In this document: piece by piece, positions 23,771 to 35,702 of the stretch
Layout: each line of letters begins with the position of its first letter
Position numbering within the stretch: position 1 is the stretch's first letter
Assembly: GCF_030272615.1 (NCBI RefSeq)
Contig: NC_081412.1
Coordinates: 100,811,796 to 100,875,795 of the forward strand
DNA from: Cryptomeria japonica
Lineage: Eukaryota; Streptophyta; Pinopsida; Cupressales; Cupressaceae
DNA length: 64,000 bases
Reading direction: 5' to 3'
Program-made: the position numbers and the translations under genes
Notes under the pieces: model-generated
The model's input: only the letters and a program-made list of their open reading frames with translations
The model's database searches: none
What the model was told of the DNA's origin: nothing

Positions 23771-26700
23771 ATGGCATCTTCCTCTACACATGAATTCATA
23801 GCAAACCCTACAGTAGTCAAAGTTATAAAATGACCTAGGCCCGTGTTTCAGCTAGTTCCCGAGGTAGCTAAGAAAGATGACAACATAGGTGCTTTTTCGA
23901 AAATTCCAAAAGGTGTTGTTTATGCAGAAGACCCTAGAATGTATATTCATTGCAACATAGAGGAATTAGGTGATGAAGAAATCAAAAACATGTATAAATC
24001 TGTTATATGTGACAACTCCAAGAATGTGAAACCTGAACATAAAATTGTTGAAACCCTAGGATTCACTGAAATCCTCTGCATTCCTGAATTTCCCAAGGAA
24101 GTGGTTAGGATAGTTCTGAGTAGGGTACATGGTTCATTCTTTTGGCTTGACTCGGTGCATAAAATCACAAAGGAAGTTGTGAAAGCAATAATAGGGTTAC
24201 CTTCCACCAGTAACAGACCTGACAAAACCAAGAAGGTCTCCAATGACTTAGTAACAAACTTAACTGGTGCAACATCCGACAAGAGATCATTGAGGGTTAA
24301 TGATGTGACCGATATAAATGTTAGATTTGTTAACATGATTTTAGGTTACAAAGCAACTCATTCTAATAGGCTTAACTCGGTTTCCAATTTATGCATAAAG
24401 AGTGCTTATGACATGGTTAAGGACAATGTAAAAATTGATATTTGTGAATGGTTAAAGGATGAGTTAATTGACAATTTAGCAAAAATCAAGAAGGATAAGA
24501 AAGGAACCTTTAGATTTGGAAATTTACTTGTATGCTTAATGCTACATATAACCAAATAGGCTCTCGGTATAGGCAACAAGGATTTTGGATTTGACATACC
24601 GGTAGGAAAACAATTGTCTGACTTATTCAAAAACATGGGTGAAAATAGAGAAAAGAATATCAATGAGTATTTTCAAGCACTAAAAGTCAGAATGAATAAA
24701 AGAATTAGACTATCATAGGAAATTGTCAACAAATACAAGGATGATATATGTTTTGTAATAAAAAAGGATGAGATCTGGATGGAAGCAGTCATCCCAAGGA
24801 CAGTCTGGGTAACAAAGATGGGGTATGAAACAGATGACCACATAGTGGAAACTTATGCCAAAGCACTTCTGGAAGCCCCCAATGAACCAAAGGAAGAAGT
24901 ATTTGGTAGTGCTGAGACCATCAAAAGTCAAATTCAATCTAAAAAGAGAGTAAAGAAAGTTGAGGCATTTGTGAGGAAAGGAACCAGACAAGCAAAAGCC
25001 ATAAAGGAAGATGTATTAAAGAAAATTGGCATAACAGAAGAAGAGTTGGTAGCCCAACAACCTGAAACTCATCTATCACTAGTAGATACTTCCTCAGAAG
25101 GAGATATCCCAGCAACTTTCAAAAGAGTTGTTAGGAAAAGAGACCCCTCACTGGTAACCACTCCTTCACCTAGAAGGACAAGATAGAAGCAACAAGCTGT
25201 GAGGTCTCACATCAAGAAAGCCACACCTAAGAAAAAGTTGACCCCCAAAAAGAAGAAGAAGACAAACACTGACTTGGCCCCTCTTGACATATTACTGAAT
25301 GAGATCACAGAGGAAGGTAAATTTAAAAACATAGGGAAAATCTATGACACGCTATCAGATGATGAGAAAGGACAAGTCGAGGAGAGTGTTATATTACACA
25401 TGGACATGTATAAAAAGTTTTTGATGCAAGTCCTAAATGAAATTCCTGATGAATTATATAAAAGACTTGAGGCCAGAAGGCAAGGAATAGTTGAGTTGGA
25501 TAAGAAAATTAAAATAGAAAAATTACTTGCAGTATACCCGGTCAACTCTCCTAAGGAAATTGATGATCTGATAGCTTAGGCCAACCGGACAGTTTTTTCC
25601 ACTGCACACCGGCAAATATCACTAATGGCAGGTAGAGTTACTAAATTTTCAAAGGAAATAGAAGATGGTTGGGATACATTCTTGGTTGAAAAAGAAAAAC
25701 AAGAAGAATATAGGAATCCCAAGCCCATTCTGGTATATCAAAAGGACAAAGGGAAAGGTAAAGTTGGTGGCCCACCAAGTATCAAGATTAGAGACAACTT
25801 ACCCCCACCTCCTTTAAATACTCCACTGGTAAAAACAACAACTACAGAAGATCAACCGGCAGCTAAGAGTATGGACACAGAGCATAATAACCCTAATCCT
25901 GAAGTCCTGTATATTGTGAATGTTGATACTCAGAAAATCAACATAGTGGTAGATAAGGATACACCAGATAAATCAGGAAAAACAGAGCAACCAGCAGCAG
26001 ATTCAGAGAAAAAGATGGAATCTAGAACACAAACAGAGAAACCAACAGAGTTAAAGGCTCCAGAATAGATGCCACTCGTAAGAAATGATGTAGGAAAACC
26101 AGTGCTTAAAGAGATGGAGACACAAACATACCTACCAGAGGTCAATACTAGCATGGTCACCATCAAATGTAACAGAGGTATTGCTCGAATCTATCAAGAA
26201 AATAACTGATTATAGCTCACAAGCTTATAAAGTGATAGACGATTCAATTCTAGTTTTGAAATCAATAGCTCCCAATTGTAACATAGACAATAAAGATTCT
26301 TTAGGCCACTTGGATACACTGTGTAAATATATTTCTGGAAATTTTGAGCAAGCAAAGGTAAAATCTATAAAGAAAAGTGTAGAAAAAGAGAAACAGAAAT
26401 TCTTTGAGGAAGGAATAAAGAAGTGTAACAGAGAATTTGACACACTTCTACCGAAACTGTGCAATTTATTGAAAGAGTACAAAACTCTATACAAAGACAC
26501 CTGTAAGATAAACTTTTTAACCATAGATGTAGACAAAAAGATGAGCAAGGTGCAGGAAGAGATAAATAAACTTGCAGATAATTTTGTTAACTCACTCGAT
26601 GCATTATCAGTTTTTGAGGAAAAGATAACAAATTTTGAGGAAGAATTGCTCAAATTAGAAAGAGAGAAAGAGAAAATAATAAACAAGGCAAAATTCTTGA

Positions 26701-26924
26701 GATCTAAACTAAGTCCAAGATTGGACTATTTAGCATCTCTGCGGAAGGAAATCTCAGAGGCACTAACTCAGGGAAGCAAAACACCAGCAGAGCACTTGCA
26801 GCATCTCACCGATATAGTATACAGAACTGAGACAACAATAAAAGACAACAAGAAGTTTATGGATGGTATAAACTTAATTTTGGGAGATATTCTTCAGATA
26901 ATAACTACCCAACTACAAGGTTGA
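23771..26924 (+). pseudogene. TE5 ORFX: long non-pol protein of unknown function
   Basis: Starts MASSS at ATG 23771 and ends TGA 26922. One frame carries it from 23771 to about 26160 with stops at 23831 (TGA), 24557, 24716, 25184, 25577 and 26066 (all TAG). A deletion of about 50 bp relative to TE10 near 26160 then shifts the frame. Regions: N-terminal part with FQLVPE, KIPKGVVYAED and VLSRVHGSFFWLD; ITKEVVKAIIGLPS and SNRLNSVSNLC; a Lys/Arg-rich basic block (KKATPKKKLTPKKKKK near 25210) like a nuclear or nucleic-acid-binding segment; and a C-terminal coiled coil (26181-26924). Not recognised as env, transposase or pol. The TAG at 24716 is shared with TE10. Confidence 0.75.
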
Positions 26925-26952
26925 GGTTATGGATTAGTTCAACTAAAAAATC

Positions 26953-26979
26953 TACTAACCTTTGTCATTGATGCCAAAG
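26953..26979 (+). promoter_or_regulatory. Internal polypurine module of TE5
   Basis: TTTGTCATTGATGCCAAAGG followed by GGGAGTAG; a second G-run, CTCAGGGGGAG, is at about 27026. These are the multiple polypurine tracts typical of Sireviruses. Confidence 0.65.
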
Positions 26980-27108
26980 GGGGAGTAGTAGGATGAGAAA
27001 ATTCAAAGCACAAGGATCACATGCTCAGGGGGAGCTCTCACATTTTTGGTAACATTTTTGGTCTACACATTTTTGGATATCTTTTTGAAATTTCTCATGA
27101 GTGTTTCC

Positions 27109-27129
27109 ATCAATGCCAAAGGGGGAGAT
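27109..27129 (+). promoter_or_regulatory. TE5 3' polypurine tract
   Basis: ATCAATGCCAAAGGGGGAGA directly upstream of the 3' LTR start. Confidence 0.88.
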
Positions 27130-28064
27130 TGTTGGCATATAGACACTCCAATGAGACATTGTGTGTGATTGAAGGTTTTGTCATTGATGGGAACCTTGCA
27201 ATCCTATGGCACTGGCAAGATAGTATACTGGCTAAGCATTACACAGGCAACCTTGCAATCCTATGGCACTGGAAAGACATTATACTGGCTAAGCATTACA
27301 CAGGAAACCTTACAATCCTATGGCACCAGCAAGACATTATACCGGCAAAGCATTATTCAAACAAGACAGTGCACCGGCATCAGCAAGATCACTCTACACT
27401 GGCACCGGCATAGATGATGTATACCGACACAAAAAAGAACATGTATACTGACACTGAGGCCGACAGGATTTTTGTTATGTAATATTTTGTTTATTATTGT
27501 AAGCCAACTTGGCAAATTGTAAAATGACTCTTTTATATAAAAGAGATCATTGTAGTCATTTGTAGGATATGGATAGGAAGCATAAAATATTATAAGGCAG
27601 ACCTAATGTGCGAATTGTAGGTCAAGGGTATATGTAAAGAATAGAGCAAGAACCGGTACTGAATCTGGCATTGAAGATGGTATTGTAAAGCAGTACAGAT
27701 CATTGGATTTGCATAATCCTCATTGTAAGTTAGTGTGACTTCTTATTGAGCAGTGAGCTCAGGGCAGTTGGCCTTCCTGCATGTGTAGGCCCCTATTGTA
27801 AGTAATATTCTCTTATTGGCTAGTAAGTGAATATTGTGGGTCACAAATCCCACCGAGGTTTTTCCCACACCGGGTTTCCTCGTTAAACATCTTGTGTTAT
27901 GGTATTCTTTTCATGTGGATGTTTTTGATTCTGTTATTTACATTAATTCTTGCATACCGGTATACTGTTACTTTATATTCTACATATTCAGTTTTAAGAA
28001 AATTTCATTACCGGTTAGATACTGATTCACCCCCCCCCTCTCAGTATCTGTGGGAACCCTAACA
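27130..28064 (+). repeat. TE5 3' LTR
   Basis: TGTTGGCATATAGACACTCC ... GGGAACCCTAACA, 935 bp, followed by the GGTGA duplication. Confidence 0.95.
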
Positions 28065-28069
28065 GGTGA

Positions 28070-29174
28070 CACGTGTGGTCATTGTAAAGAACAGTTCAAA
28101 TTGTTTTGGCATGTTTGTTTGATTGCCTAGGGAATGAGAAAAGTAGATTGCATCTAATGCAAAGTGCATGATGAGTTACAAGTCCGATGAAGCAGTGATC
28201 ATAGAGTGGCTGGAATTTTCCTAAAGAATGTGTACAGATTGCTATGGTCACACTTGAGCTGATTTGTTTGTAATCTCTATGAGAGAATTAGGTTTTTGTT
28301 GTGTTACCAACCAAATTGATTTGTATTTAAGGTCGATGAAGTTGTTTTGTAAAAGGTCTTGGCAAGAGTTGGCAGAAAATAGTTGAGTGTGTGGTTGCCT
28401 AACTGAAGAATGAATCTGTAGTTTATGTAAAGGAAGATTGAAGATGAAAAGGATCTAATCAAGCAAATGTAGTGCTATTTAGACAGATCAAGAAAAACTT
28501 GTTGTCTTCTAACAATTACAACATAATTGAAATCCCCTAACCAGGTAAGCTCGAACAAGCTTGGTTACTTCTTAAATCCTCTAACAAGGTGGTCTATTAG
28601 CTTGGATTTTGAAATCCTCTACCGAGGTCACTCCTAACAGGGTATTTTCTTTTTATCAAGGCATTTTGTAAATCCCTTAACCGTGTGATTACTAATAGGA
28701 TTAGCTCTTAACAAGACTTATTGTAAAATCTTTAATAGGCTTGGCTCCTAATAGGGTGAACTTTAGAAGGGTTCAGATATATATCTTGTGAGTCTCATCT
28801 CACCGTGGTTTTTACCTATTTGGGTTTTCCACGTATAAACATTTGTGTCATGTGGTGGATGTTTTTGTAGTTATGATATTATTTGTTTATTTGATTAACT
28901 TCTGATAAGGCGTGATAACTGGAAGCATTGAGAGATGGAGTGTGTTGATATATGATTAAGCATTTGGAAGTTTACAAGTTGAATGTTGTTTACTGTTAAG
29001 TTTCTTTAATAGTTCATCAATTGATGTTGAGTATTCTTATGAGTATTGATCTTAACATTGATATTATATTAATAGGTTTACTTTGTGAGTTTGAGTATGT
29101 GTATGGGAAGTTTGTATCATTTTTTTTAGGTTACTGATTCACCCCCCCCCCCTTATTATTTCATGATACCATCA
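28070..29174 (+). repeat. TE4 5' LTR, right part
   Basis: CACGTGTGGTCATTGTAAAG continues the LTR interrupted at 21304 and aligns with TAGGTGTGGTCATTGTAAAG in the 3' LTR. Ends with a poly-C tract (about 29141-29152), then GATACCATCA. Confidence 0.9.
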
Positions 29175-29176
29175 AT

Positions 29177-29188
29177 TGGTATCAGAGC
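29177..29188 (+). promoter_or_regulatory. TE4 primer-binding site
   Basis: TGGTATCAGAGC after the LTR; leader motif AAGCCTAACAACTTGAGGAA at 29211. Confidence 0.92.
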
Positions 29189-29245
29189 ATCTCAGGTCTT
29201 CTATAATCTAAAGCCTAACAACTTGAGGAAAAGATTTTGTAGATC

Positions 29246-30345
29246 ATGATGAAGAAAGAAGGTTCAAAGTTTGACAATGATAACTATAGGACATGGAGTG
29301 ACAAAATGAAGATTTACATCAAGAGTCTAGGAAGTCAGTATTCGGATCATGTAGAAACTTGGTATGTTACACCTACTGGAACTCTAACTGATGATCAGAA
29401 GAAATAACAACAAGAAAATAATCAAGCAGTGGAGGCTATTATTAGTTCCCTCTCTCATGTTGAATATGTAGATGTTCATGGTCTTGAAACTGCATATGAA
29501 GTATGGAAAAAACTAGAAGAGATTTATTGTGGTGATGAACATGTTAAGATTTCTAAAGAGGAGAGTCTAAGAGGAAAGTTTAATGACATGAGAATGTCTG
29601 AAGGTGAGAATATCTAGCAGTATGGTCAAAGGATAAAAGAGACAGTTGGTGAAATAAAGAGTGTAGGAGGGAAAGTGGAAGATGCCACAGTGATTAGTAA
29701 GGTACTGAGAACCCTACTACCAGTCTATGCTATCTGAGTTGTAGCTATTCAAGAGCTGAAGTCCATTGACAAAACTAAGGTAACTCTTGACTCTATCATT
29801 GGAAAACTTACTGCTTTTGAATTAAACGATTATGATGGTAGTGTACAGAAATCAGAATCTACATTCAGAGCTTCTATCTCTAACCCATCTGTGAGAAAAA
29901 GTACAAATACTTGTCATGGCTATGAATCTAGATCCAATAGAGATGTTGATGATGAAGATAACTTAGTGCAGCTTGAAACATTATTGGCAAAGCGGTTACC
30001 TAGAGGCAGTAGAAAATACAAAGGTAAACTACCTTTAAAATGTTTTGCATGCAACAAGATTGGCCATATAGTAGCTAATTGTCCTAATGGTGAAAATGAA
30101 CACAAGAGAGACAAATTCAAGAAGTTAAAGGGTAAAAGAAAGAGAGATTATCTTATGGCAGTTGACAGTGGTATCACTGATGAAGAATTTGATGATGGTG
30201 CTAGTGAAGATATTGTGTTTGTAGCTATTAAGGAAGAGATATCAGATCAAAAGGCATTGGTGTCCAGGATGGATAACTCTGATGATTGGATCATTGATAG
30301 TGTTTGTTCATATGATATGACCAGTGATTAGAGAAAATTTATTTC
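29246..30345 (+). pseudogene. TE4 Gag and protease start
   Basis: ATG at 29246 (MMKKEGSKFDNDNYRTWSDK) is the standard copia Gag start. The frame continues through EVWKKLEEIYCGDE (about 29498), a helical core, and one zinc knuckle CFACNKIGHIVANC near 30042. It ends in the protease motif DDWIIDSVCSYDMTSD near 30283, where the conserved Gly of the DSG site is Val. In-frame stops occur at about 29405 (TAA), 29615 (TAG), 29735 (TGA) and 30329 (TAG). There is no frameshift within gag. Confidence 0.85.
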
Positions 30346-33297
30346 CTTGAAGGAATTTGATGGTGGTGTTGTTAGATTCAACAATGACTCACCCTGTATG
30401 GTTAAAGGTAAGGGAGTTATTTCTCTTAATGGGAAGAACAGTGCTAACGATGTCTATTGGGTTGAAGGTCTAAGAGTGAGACACAACTTAATGACAGAGG
30501 ATACCCACTGGAGTTTAGAAATGGTATGTGCAAAATCTTTGACAACAAAGGTGAATTGATTGCAACAGGGAAACAAACAAGAGGTAATTTGTTTCATCTT
30601 AATCTTAAAGTTAGTAACTGTTTGATTGCAAAGATAGATGATAGCTAGCTTTGGTGTAGGATATTTTGTCATATAAAATTTGATAACATTGTTAAAGTGA
30701 ACAAGTCCAAGATAGTAAGAGGTATGCCTCAGCTAGACAAACCAGTTAATGCTCTTTGGAAAGAATGTCAGTTAGGAAAGATGACTTCTTCAAATTTCAA
30801 GATAAAGTCCTTCTCAACAGAGAACTTGTTAGATTTTCTTCATATAGATCTATGTGGACCAAAAAGAACAAGAAGCATTCAAGGTGACAAATATTTCATG
30901 ATCTTTAGTGATGATTGTTCAAGGATGATGTGGGTCACATTCTAGAAGGATAAGAATGAAGCTGTTGGTAAGTTCAAGGCATTCAAGGCCTTAGTTGAAA
31001 GATAAAATGTCTGAGAACATATCAAGGTGGTGAATTTACTTCTGAGGAGTTCACTATGTATTGTGATAAGAATGATATCAAATAACAACTTTCTGCACCA
31101 AGGACACCACAACAGAATGGTATCGTAGAGATGAACAATTGATCAGTGGTTGAAGTTCCTAGGACAATATTGATACAAGGAGGTGTAGCGAAAACCTTTT
31201 GGAAAGAAAGTTTAAGTATAGTTGTGTACACAATGAACCAAGTTCTGGTGAAAAGAGGTAATGAAAAGACCCCTTATGAATATTGGTATGGAAGATCACC
31301 TGATGTTAGATATTTTAAGATATTTGGTAGGAAAATTTTTTATTAAAAGAGGCGATTACATTAGAAAGTTTGAAGCTAAGAGTGATGAAGGCATATTTCT
31401 TGGCTATTCCACCAAGAGTAAGGCTTATAAATGCTTCAACAACCAGACATTGATAATTGTTGAGAGTGCTAATGTTCAAGTAGATGAATGTCTTGAAGTC
31501 TCAAAAGGAACTAGTTCAGAGAAAAAGGATAAAGATCCTTACATTTTGCTTTTGGAAACTGAAACTATTAAATTAGAAACCGGTAAAGAAAATTATGATG
31601 CATCAGAACAAATAAATTCAGAAGAAGATGATAATGAATAAGTTGAACCTGAAGAGAATGATCATGTTATTCGGATATATGTGAGACTGAATCACATTCC
31701 TGAGTATATTATTGGGGATAAGGATGTTGGAGTACTAACTAGAAGAAGAATAAGAGACAACTATTGCATGATCTCTACCATTGAGCCAAGAAGTGCTAAG
31801 GAGGGATTTGGTGATGATCATTGGGTTAAAGCTATAGAGGAGGAATTGGATCAAATTGAGAAGAACAACACTTGGACCCTGGTACCCTGACCGATAAATA
31901 AGAACGTTATAGGTACTAAATGGGTATTCAGAAACAAGTTAAATGAAGATGGTGTTGTAGTTCACAACAAGGCAAGATTAGTCTACAAGGGTTATGTGCA
32001 AGAAGGAGAAGATTATGGAGAAACTTTTGCACCAGTAGCAAGACTAGAAGGTGTGAGAACTTTACTTGCATTTGTAGCACATATGAAGTTAAAGGTATAC
32101 CAAATGGATGTTAAGTCTACATTGTTGAATGGGATATTGGAAAAAGAGGTATACATAGAGCAGCTAGATGATTATGATTTGACAGATGAGAAAGACATGG
32201 TATGCAGATTGCATAAATATTTGTATGGATTAAAGCAGGCACCCAGAGCATGGTATGAATGGCTTCATACACATCTAATGAAGATATACTTTGCAAGAAC
32301 CAATGATGATAGTAATATTTATCTCAACTCTGAAGGAGATAAAATACTGGTCAGTGAAGTATTTGTCGATGATATTATTTTTGGAGGTAATGATGTCATG
32401 AGCAATAATTTTGCAGATGAAATGTCTTTAGTAGGGGAAATAAAAAAATTTATAGGCTTTCCGATACAGCAGATGAAGAATGGTATTTATATAACTCAAT
32501 CTAAGTATGTGAAAGAGGTTTTGAAGACTTTTGGCATGAGTGACTGTAAACTATTTGGAACACCAATGGTTACAGGTTGTAAGTTGTCCAAGGAAGATGA
32601 ATCTAGTTCTATTGATGAAAAGGAATACAGGTCAATGATTGGAAAATTACACTATGTTGTTCACAATGGACCGAATATTGCCCATGCAGTTGGTATAGTT
32701 TCAAGATTCTAGAAGAATCCAAAGGAAGCACATTTGATAGCAACCAAGAGAATTTTTAGATATCTAAAAGGTATTGTTGACTATGGATTATGTTATCCAT
32801 ATGGAGGAAACTTTGACTTGAAGGCATACATAGATGTTGATTGGGCAGGAAATTTTGATGACTGGTAAAGCACTATCGGTGGAGCATTCTTTCTAGGAGG
32901 AAGGCTTGTTTCATGGAGTAGTAAAAAACAGAGTTGTACTTCACAATCTACTGTTGAAGCTGAGTATGTTGCAGCTTATATGAATTGCACACATGCTATT
33001 TGGATGAGGCACATTTTGGAAGGTTTTAAGATGAAGATCTCAGAACCTGTAAAGATTTTATGTGATAATACAAGTGCCTTAAATATTTCTAAGAATCCTA
33101 TTTTGCATGCACGAACCAAACACATTGAAATGAAGTATCACTTTTTGAGGGAAAAAGTTCAAAGTAAAGATGTTATCTTAGAGCATGTTTCTACCAAGGA
33201 GCAACTTGCAGATATATTTACCAAACCTCTGTCTAATACTACATTTGAGTGTCTCATAATTCAACTAGGGGTTGTCCCTCTTCATGAAGTTAGTTGA
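30346..33297 (+). pseudogene. TE4 Pol: integrase, RT and RNase H
   Basis: Order is that of copia. Pre-integrase zinc part near 30650-30770 (ends ALWKECQLGK), integrase core with HIDLCGPKRTRS near 30841 and IFSDDCSRMMWVTF near 30901. RT: YQMDVKSTLLNG near 32098, DMVCRLHKYLYGLKQAPRAW near 32195, active-site-like FVDDIIFGG near 32360. RNase H: CDNTSALNISKNPILHARTK near 33063, then KHIEMKYHFLREKV and ADIFTKPLS to TGA 33297. Frameshifts near 30480, 31010-31150 and 31340; stops including 30943, 31888, 32710 and 32866. Non-functional. Confidence 0.88.
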
Positions 33298-33629
33298 GCA
33301 TGATGTTGATTGCATCAATCCTTGAATCACTTGCAGAACCTTAGAAGGATTGATGTAGAAGTGGATGTACTCCACAGGGGGAGCATCAAGTTGTAATATG
33401 TTGTTGATGCACAATGAAAATTTGAAATTACATGTTTTACTTTCAATTTGGCATTGTTGTCAAAGGGGGAGAAGAATTATGTGATTGGCAAAGGGAAACC
33501 AGCGACAGGCTGAAGATAGACAGAGGATGGTGAACACTTGGTAATGTAAACTAGGATTCCTATTCACCATTCACAACAAAAATCAGAGGCGTTGATATTT
33601 GTATTATCACTAATTCCAAAGGGGGAGAT
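33298..33629 (+). promoter_or_regulatory. TE4 3' untranslated region with polypurine modules
   Basis: CACAGGGGGAG near 33375, internal module TTTGGCATTGTTGTCAAAGG (33449 on) followed by GGGAG, and terminal tract TTCCAAAGGGGGAGAT at 33614-33629. Confidence 0.75.
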
Positions 33630-35091
33630 TGTTGGAATTTGCATCAAGATTTCATTAATGATATGTTATGTTGTCATTGATGTCAATTGAATTGGTAATG
33701 GTATTTATGATATTGTTGATATTGTTGTTTTTGATATTGTCTTGTAACTGGTAGGAAGAGATTTGAGGAAGATGTTGTAAACTGGTATATAAGTATGTGA
33801 GTTGAACTGGTAACCGATGTATAGGGTTAAACCCTTTCTATGCAATATAAACGATAATCCCTACAAGTTGTTTTTGTTAAACCCTAACTGATTAAGTTTG
33901 CTGAAATGGTTATGTTGGTTTATTATCTGATGATGAGTGGTAATGATGGTGATAGGTGTGGTCATTGTAAAGATAAGTTCAGATTGTTTTGGTGCATCTA
34001 CTTGATTGTCTAGGGAATGAGTAAAGTAGATTGCATATAATGCAAAGCGCATGATGAGTTACAAGTTTGATGAAATGGTGATCATGGAGAGGTTGGAATT
34101 TTCTTGAGGAATGTGTACGGATTGCTTTGTAAATCCAATGGTCACACTTGAACTGATTTGTTTGTAATATCTATGAGAGAATTAGGTTTTTGTTGTGTTA
34201 TCGACCTAATTGATTTGTATTTAAGGTCAATGAAGTTGTTTCATAAAAGGTGTTGGCAAGACTTGGCAGAAATTAGTTGAGTGTGTGGGTTCCTAACCGA
34301 AGAATAAATCTACAATTTGTGTAAAGGGAGATTGAAGATTAAAAGGATCTGATCAAAAAAATGTAGTGCCATTCAGACAGATCAAGAAAAACCTATTGTC
34401 TTCTAACAATTACAACAGAATTGAAATCCCCTAATCGGGTAATCTCTAACAAGCGTGGTTACTTCTTAAATCCTCTAACAAGGTAGTCCATTAGCTTGGG
34501 TTTTCAAATCCTCTACTGGTGTTACTCCAAATAGGGTATTTTCTTTTTATCAAGGCATTTTATAAACCCCTTAACCAAGTGATTCCTAACAGGACCAGTT
34601 CTTAACAGGACTTATTGTACAAGCTTTAACAGGCTTGGCTCCTAATAGGGTGAACTTTAGAAGAGTTCAGATAGCTATCTTGTGTGTCTCATCTCATCGT
34701 GGTTTTTACCTATTTGGGTTTTTCACGTATAAATATTTGTGTCATGTGGTGAATTTTTTTGTGGTTATTTATCTTATTTGTTGATTTGATTAACTTCTGA
34801 TAAGGCATGATAACTAGAAGCATTGAGAGATGGAGTGTGTTGATATATGATTAAGAATTTGGAAGTTTACAAGTTGAATGTTGTTTACTGTTAAGTCACT
34901 TTAACAATTAACCAGTTGATGTTGAGTATTCTTATGAGTATTGATCTTGACAGTGATATTATATTTATAAGTTTACTTTGTGAGTTTGAGTTTGAGTTTG
35001 AGTTTGGGAAGTTTTTATCAATTTTTTAGTTTACTAATTCACCCCCCCTCTCATTAATCTATTGGATACTTATTATTTAATAATACCATCA
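33630..35091 (+). repeat. TE4 3' LTR
   Basis: TGTTGGAATTTGCATCAAGA ... TAATACCATCA, about 1,462 bp, uninterrupted. Poly-C tract near 35041-35048. Several CCTAACAGG/CTAACAAGG short repeats at 34430-34650, as in the TE1 and TE2 LTRs. Confidence 0.9.
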
Positions 35092-35379
35092 AATGACTAA
35101 GTTTGGATTCCCTCTTGATAGTCACAATATTCTTTGGTGTGACAATCAAAGTGCCATTCACATTTCCCGCAACCCAGTGGAGCACAAGAGGACTAAACAC
35201 ATTGAGCTTCACATGCATTTCATCAGACAGTTGATTCAGGATGGCTTTCTCATCTTGGAGTACATTCCGATAGAGAAGCAGGTTGTTGACATCTTCACTA
35301 AACATTTTGCATCTCTGTGCTACCTTCAATTGTACTCTATGCTTGGGGTGAAGGAAGTTGTCCTTGGGGAGTATCATTG
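35092..35379 (+). pseudogene. TE3 RNase H, C-terminal part after the TE4 insertion
   Basis: Resumes the domain broken at 20981: ILWCDNQSAIHISRNPVEH (about 35129), RTKHIELHMHFIRQLI and DIFTKHFAS, ending at TGA 35378-35380. Open throughout. The 3' untranslated stretch to the polypurine tract at 35602 holds no gene. Confidence 0.88.
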
Positions 35380-35601
35380 AGGCCTTCCTTCCTTCATGTT
35401 TTTTTTAGCATTCTTTTTCCATCTCTTTTTGGAGTAGAGTTTTTTCCTACATGGTTTTCTCTATTTCTTTGGTTCATAGAGATTTGGTTGTAATTGGATA
35501 CCTCATTAGGCTTTGTTTTCGGGACCCAAATTTGCCTTCATCATGTAGTTGCATTTTCTACTTCATGCATTTAGTTTTTAGCTACACCCTAAGCTCATCT
35601 T

Positions 35602-35702
35602 AAGGGGGGGTGTTAGAGTTATCATGTATTAGATAATAATTATTTATTTAATTATTAGTCTATTATCCTCTACACTTAAGCTAAACTTAGGAATTTAATA
35701 AG
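35602..35702 (+). repeat. TE3 polypurine tract and truncated 3' LTR
   Basis: AAGGGGGGG then TGTTAGAGTTATCATGTATT at 35611. Similarity to the 5' LTR ends near 35702, leaving about 92 of 323 bp. Confidence 0.88.

Larger units (their letters stand above)
21305..28064 (+). mobile_element. TE5: complete pol-less LTR element (Gag plus ORFX)
   Basis: A 6,760-bp element with LTRs of 931 and 935 bp, PBS, Gag, a second frame of about 1,050 codons (ORFX), two polypurine modules and a perfect GGTGA duplication. No sequence resembling protease, integrase, RT or RNase H lies between the LTRs. The perfect duplication and intact termini show that it arrived by integrase-mediated insertion, so enzymes must have come from another element. 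PBS, leader motif and polypurine modules match TE4 and TE9, the natural helper candidates. Confidence 0.92.
20982..35091 (+). mobile_element. TE4: Sirevirus-like copia element inserted in TE3 RNase H
   Basis: LTRs of about 1.43 and 1.46 kb (5' copy split by TE5), PBS TGGTATCAGAGC, gag, protease, integrase, RT, RNase H, repeated polypurine modules and a 3' LTR. Flanks are GATAA on the left, and either TCAAA or AATGA on the right depending on where the LTR end is drawn, so no clean 5-bp duplication is seen. The host frame nevertheless resumes across it. Net length without TE5 is about 7.3 kb. Confidence 0.88.
15905..35702 (+). mobile_element. TE3: Ty1/copia element, outer layer of a three-deep nest
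   Basis: A short-LTR copia element: 5' LTR, PBS, gag, protease, integrase, RT and RNase H up to 20981, then the remainder of RNase H, polypurine tract and a truncated 3' LTR at 35092-35702. The gap is TE4 plus TE5. The RNase H reading resumes logically across the gap (...LWLRQLI then MTKFGFPLD...). Its 3' LTR stops after about 92 bp, so the right end was lost by deletion or replacement. It is a different lineage from TE4/TE9: LTR of 323 bp, no poly-C tract and a simple AAGGGGGGG polypurine tract. Confidence 0.9.

Noticed and set aside
23771-26924. ORFX as a retroviral envelope gene, as seen in some Sireviruses
   Set aside because: No signal peptide or transmembrane segment is visible. It follows Gag directly, without pol, and is Lys-rich with a C-terminal coiled coil.
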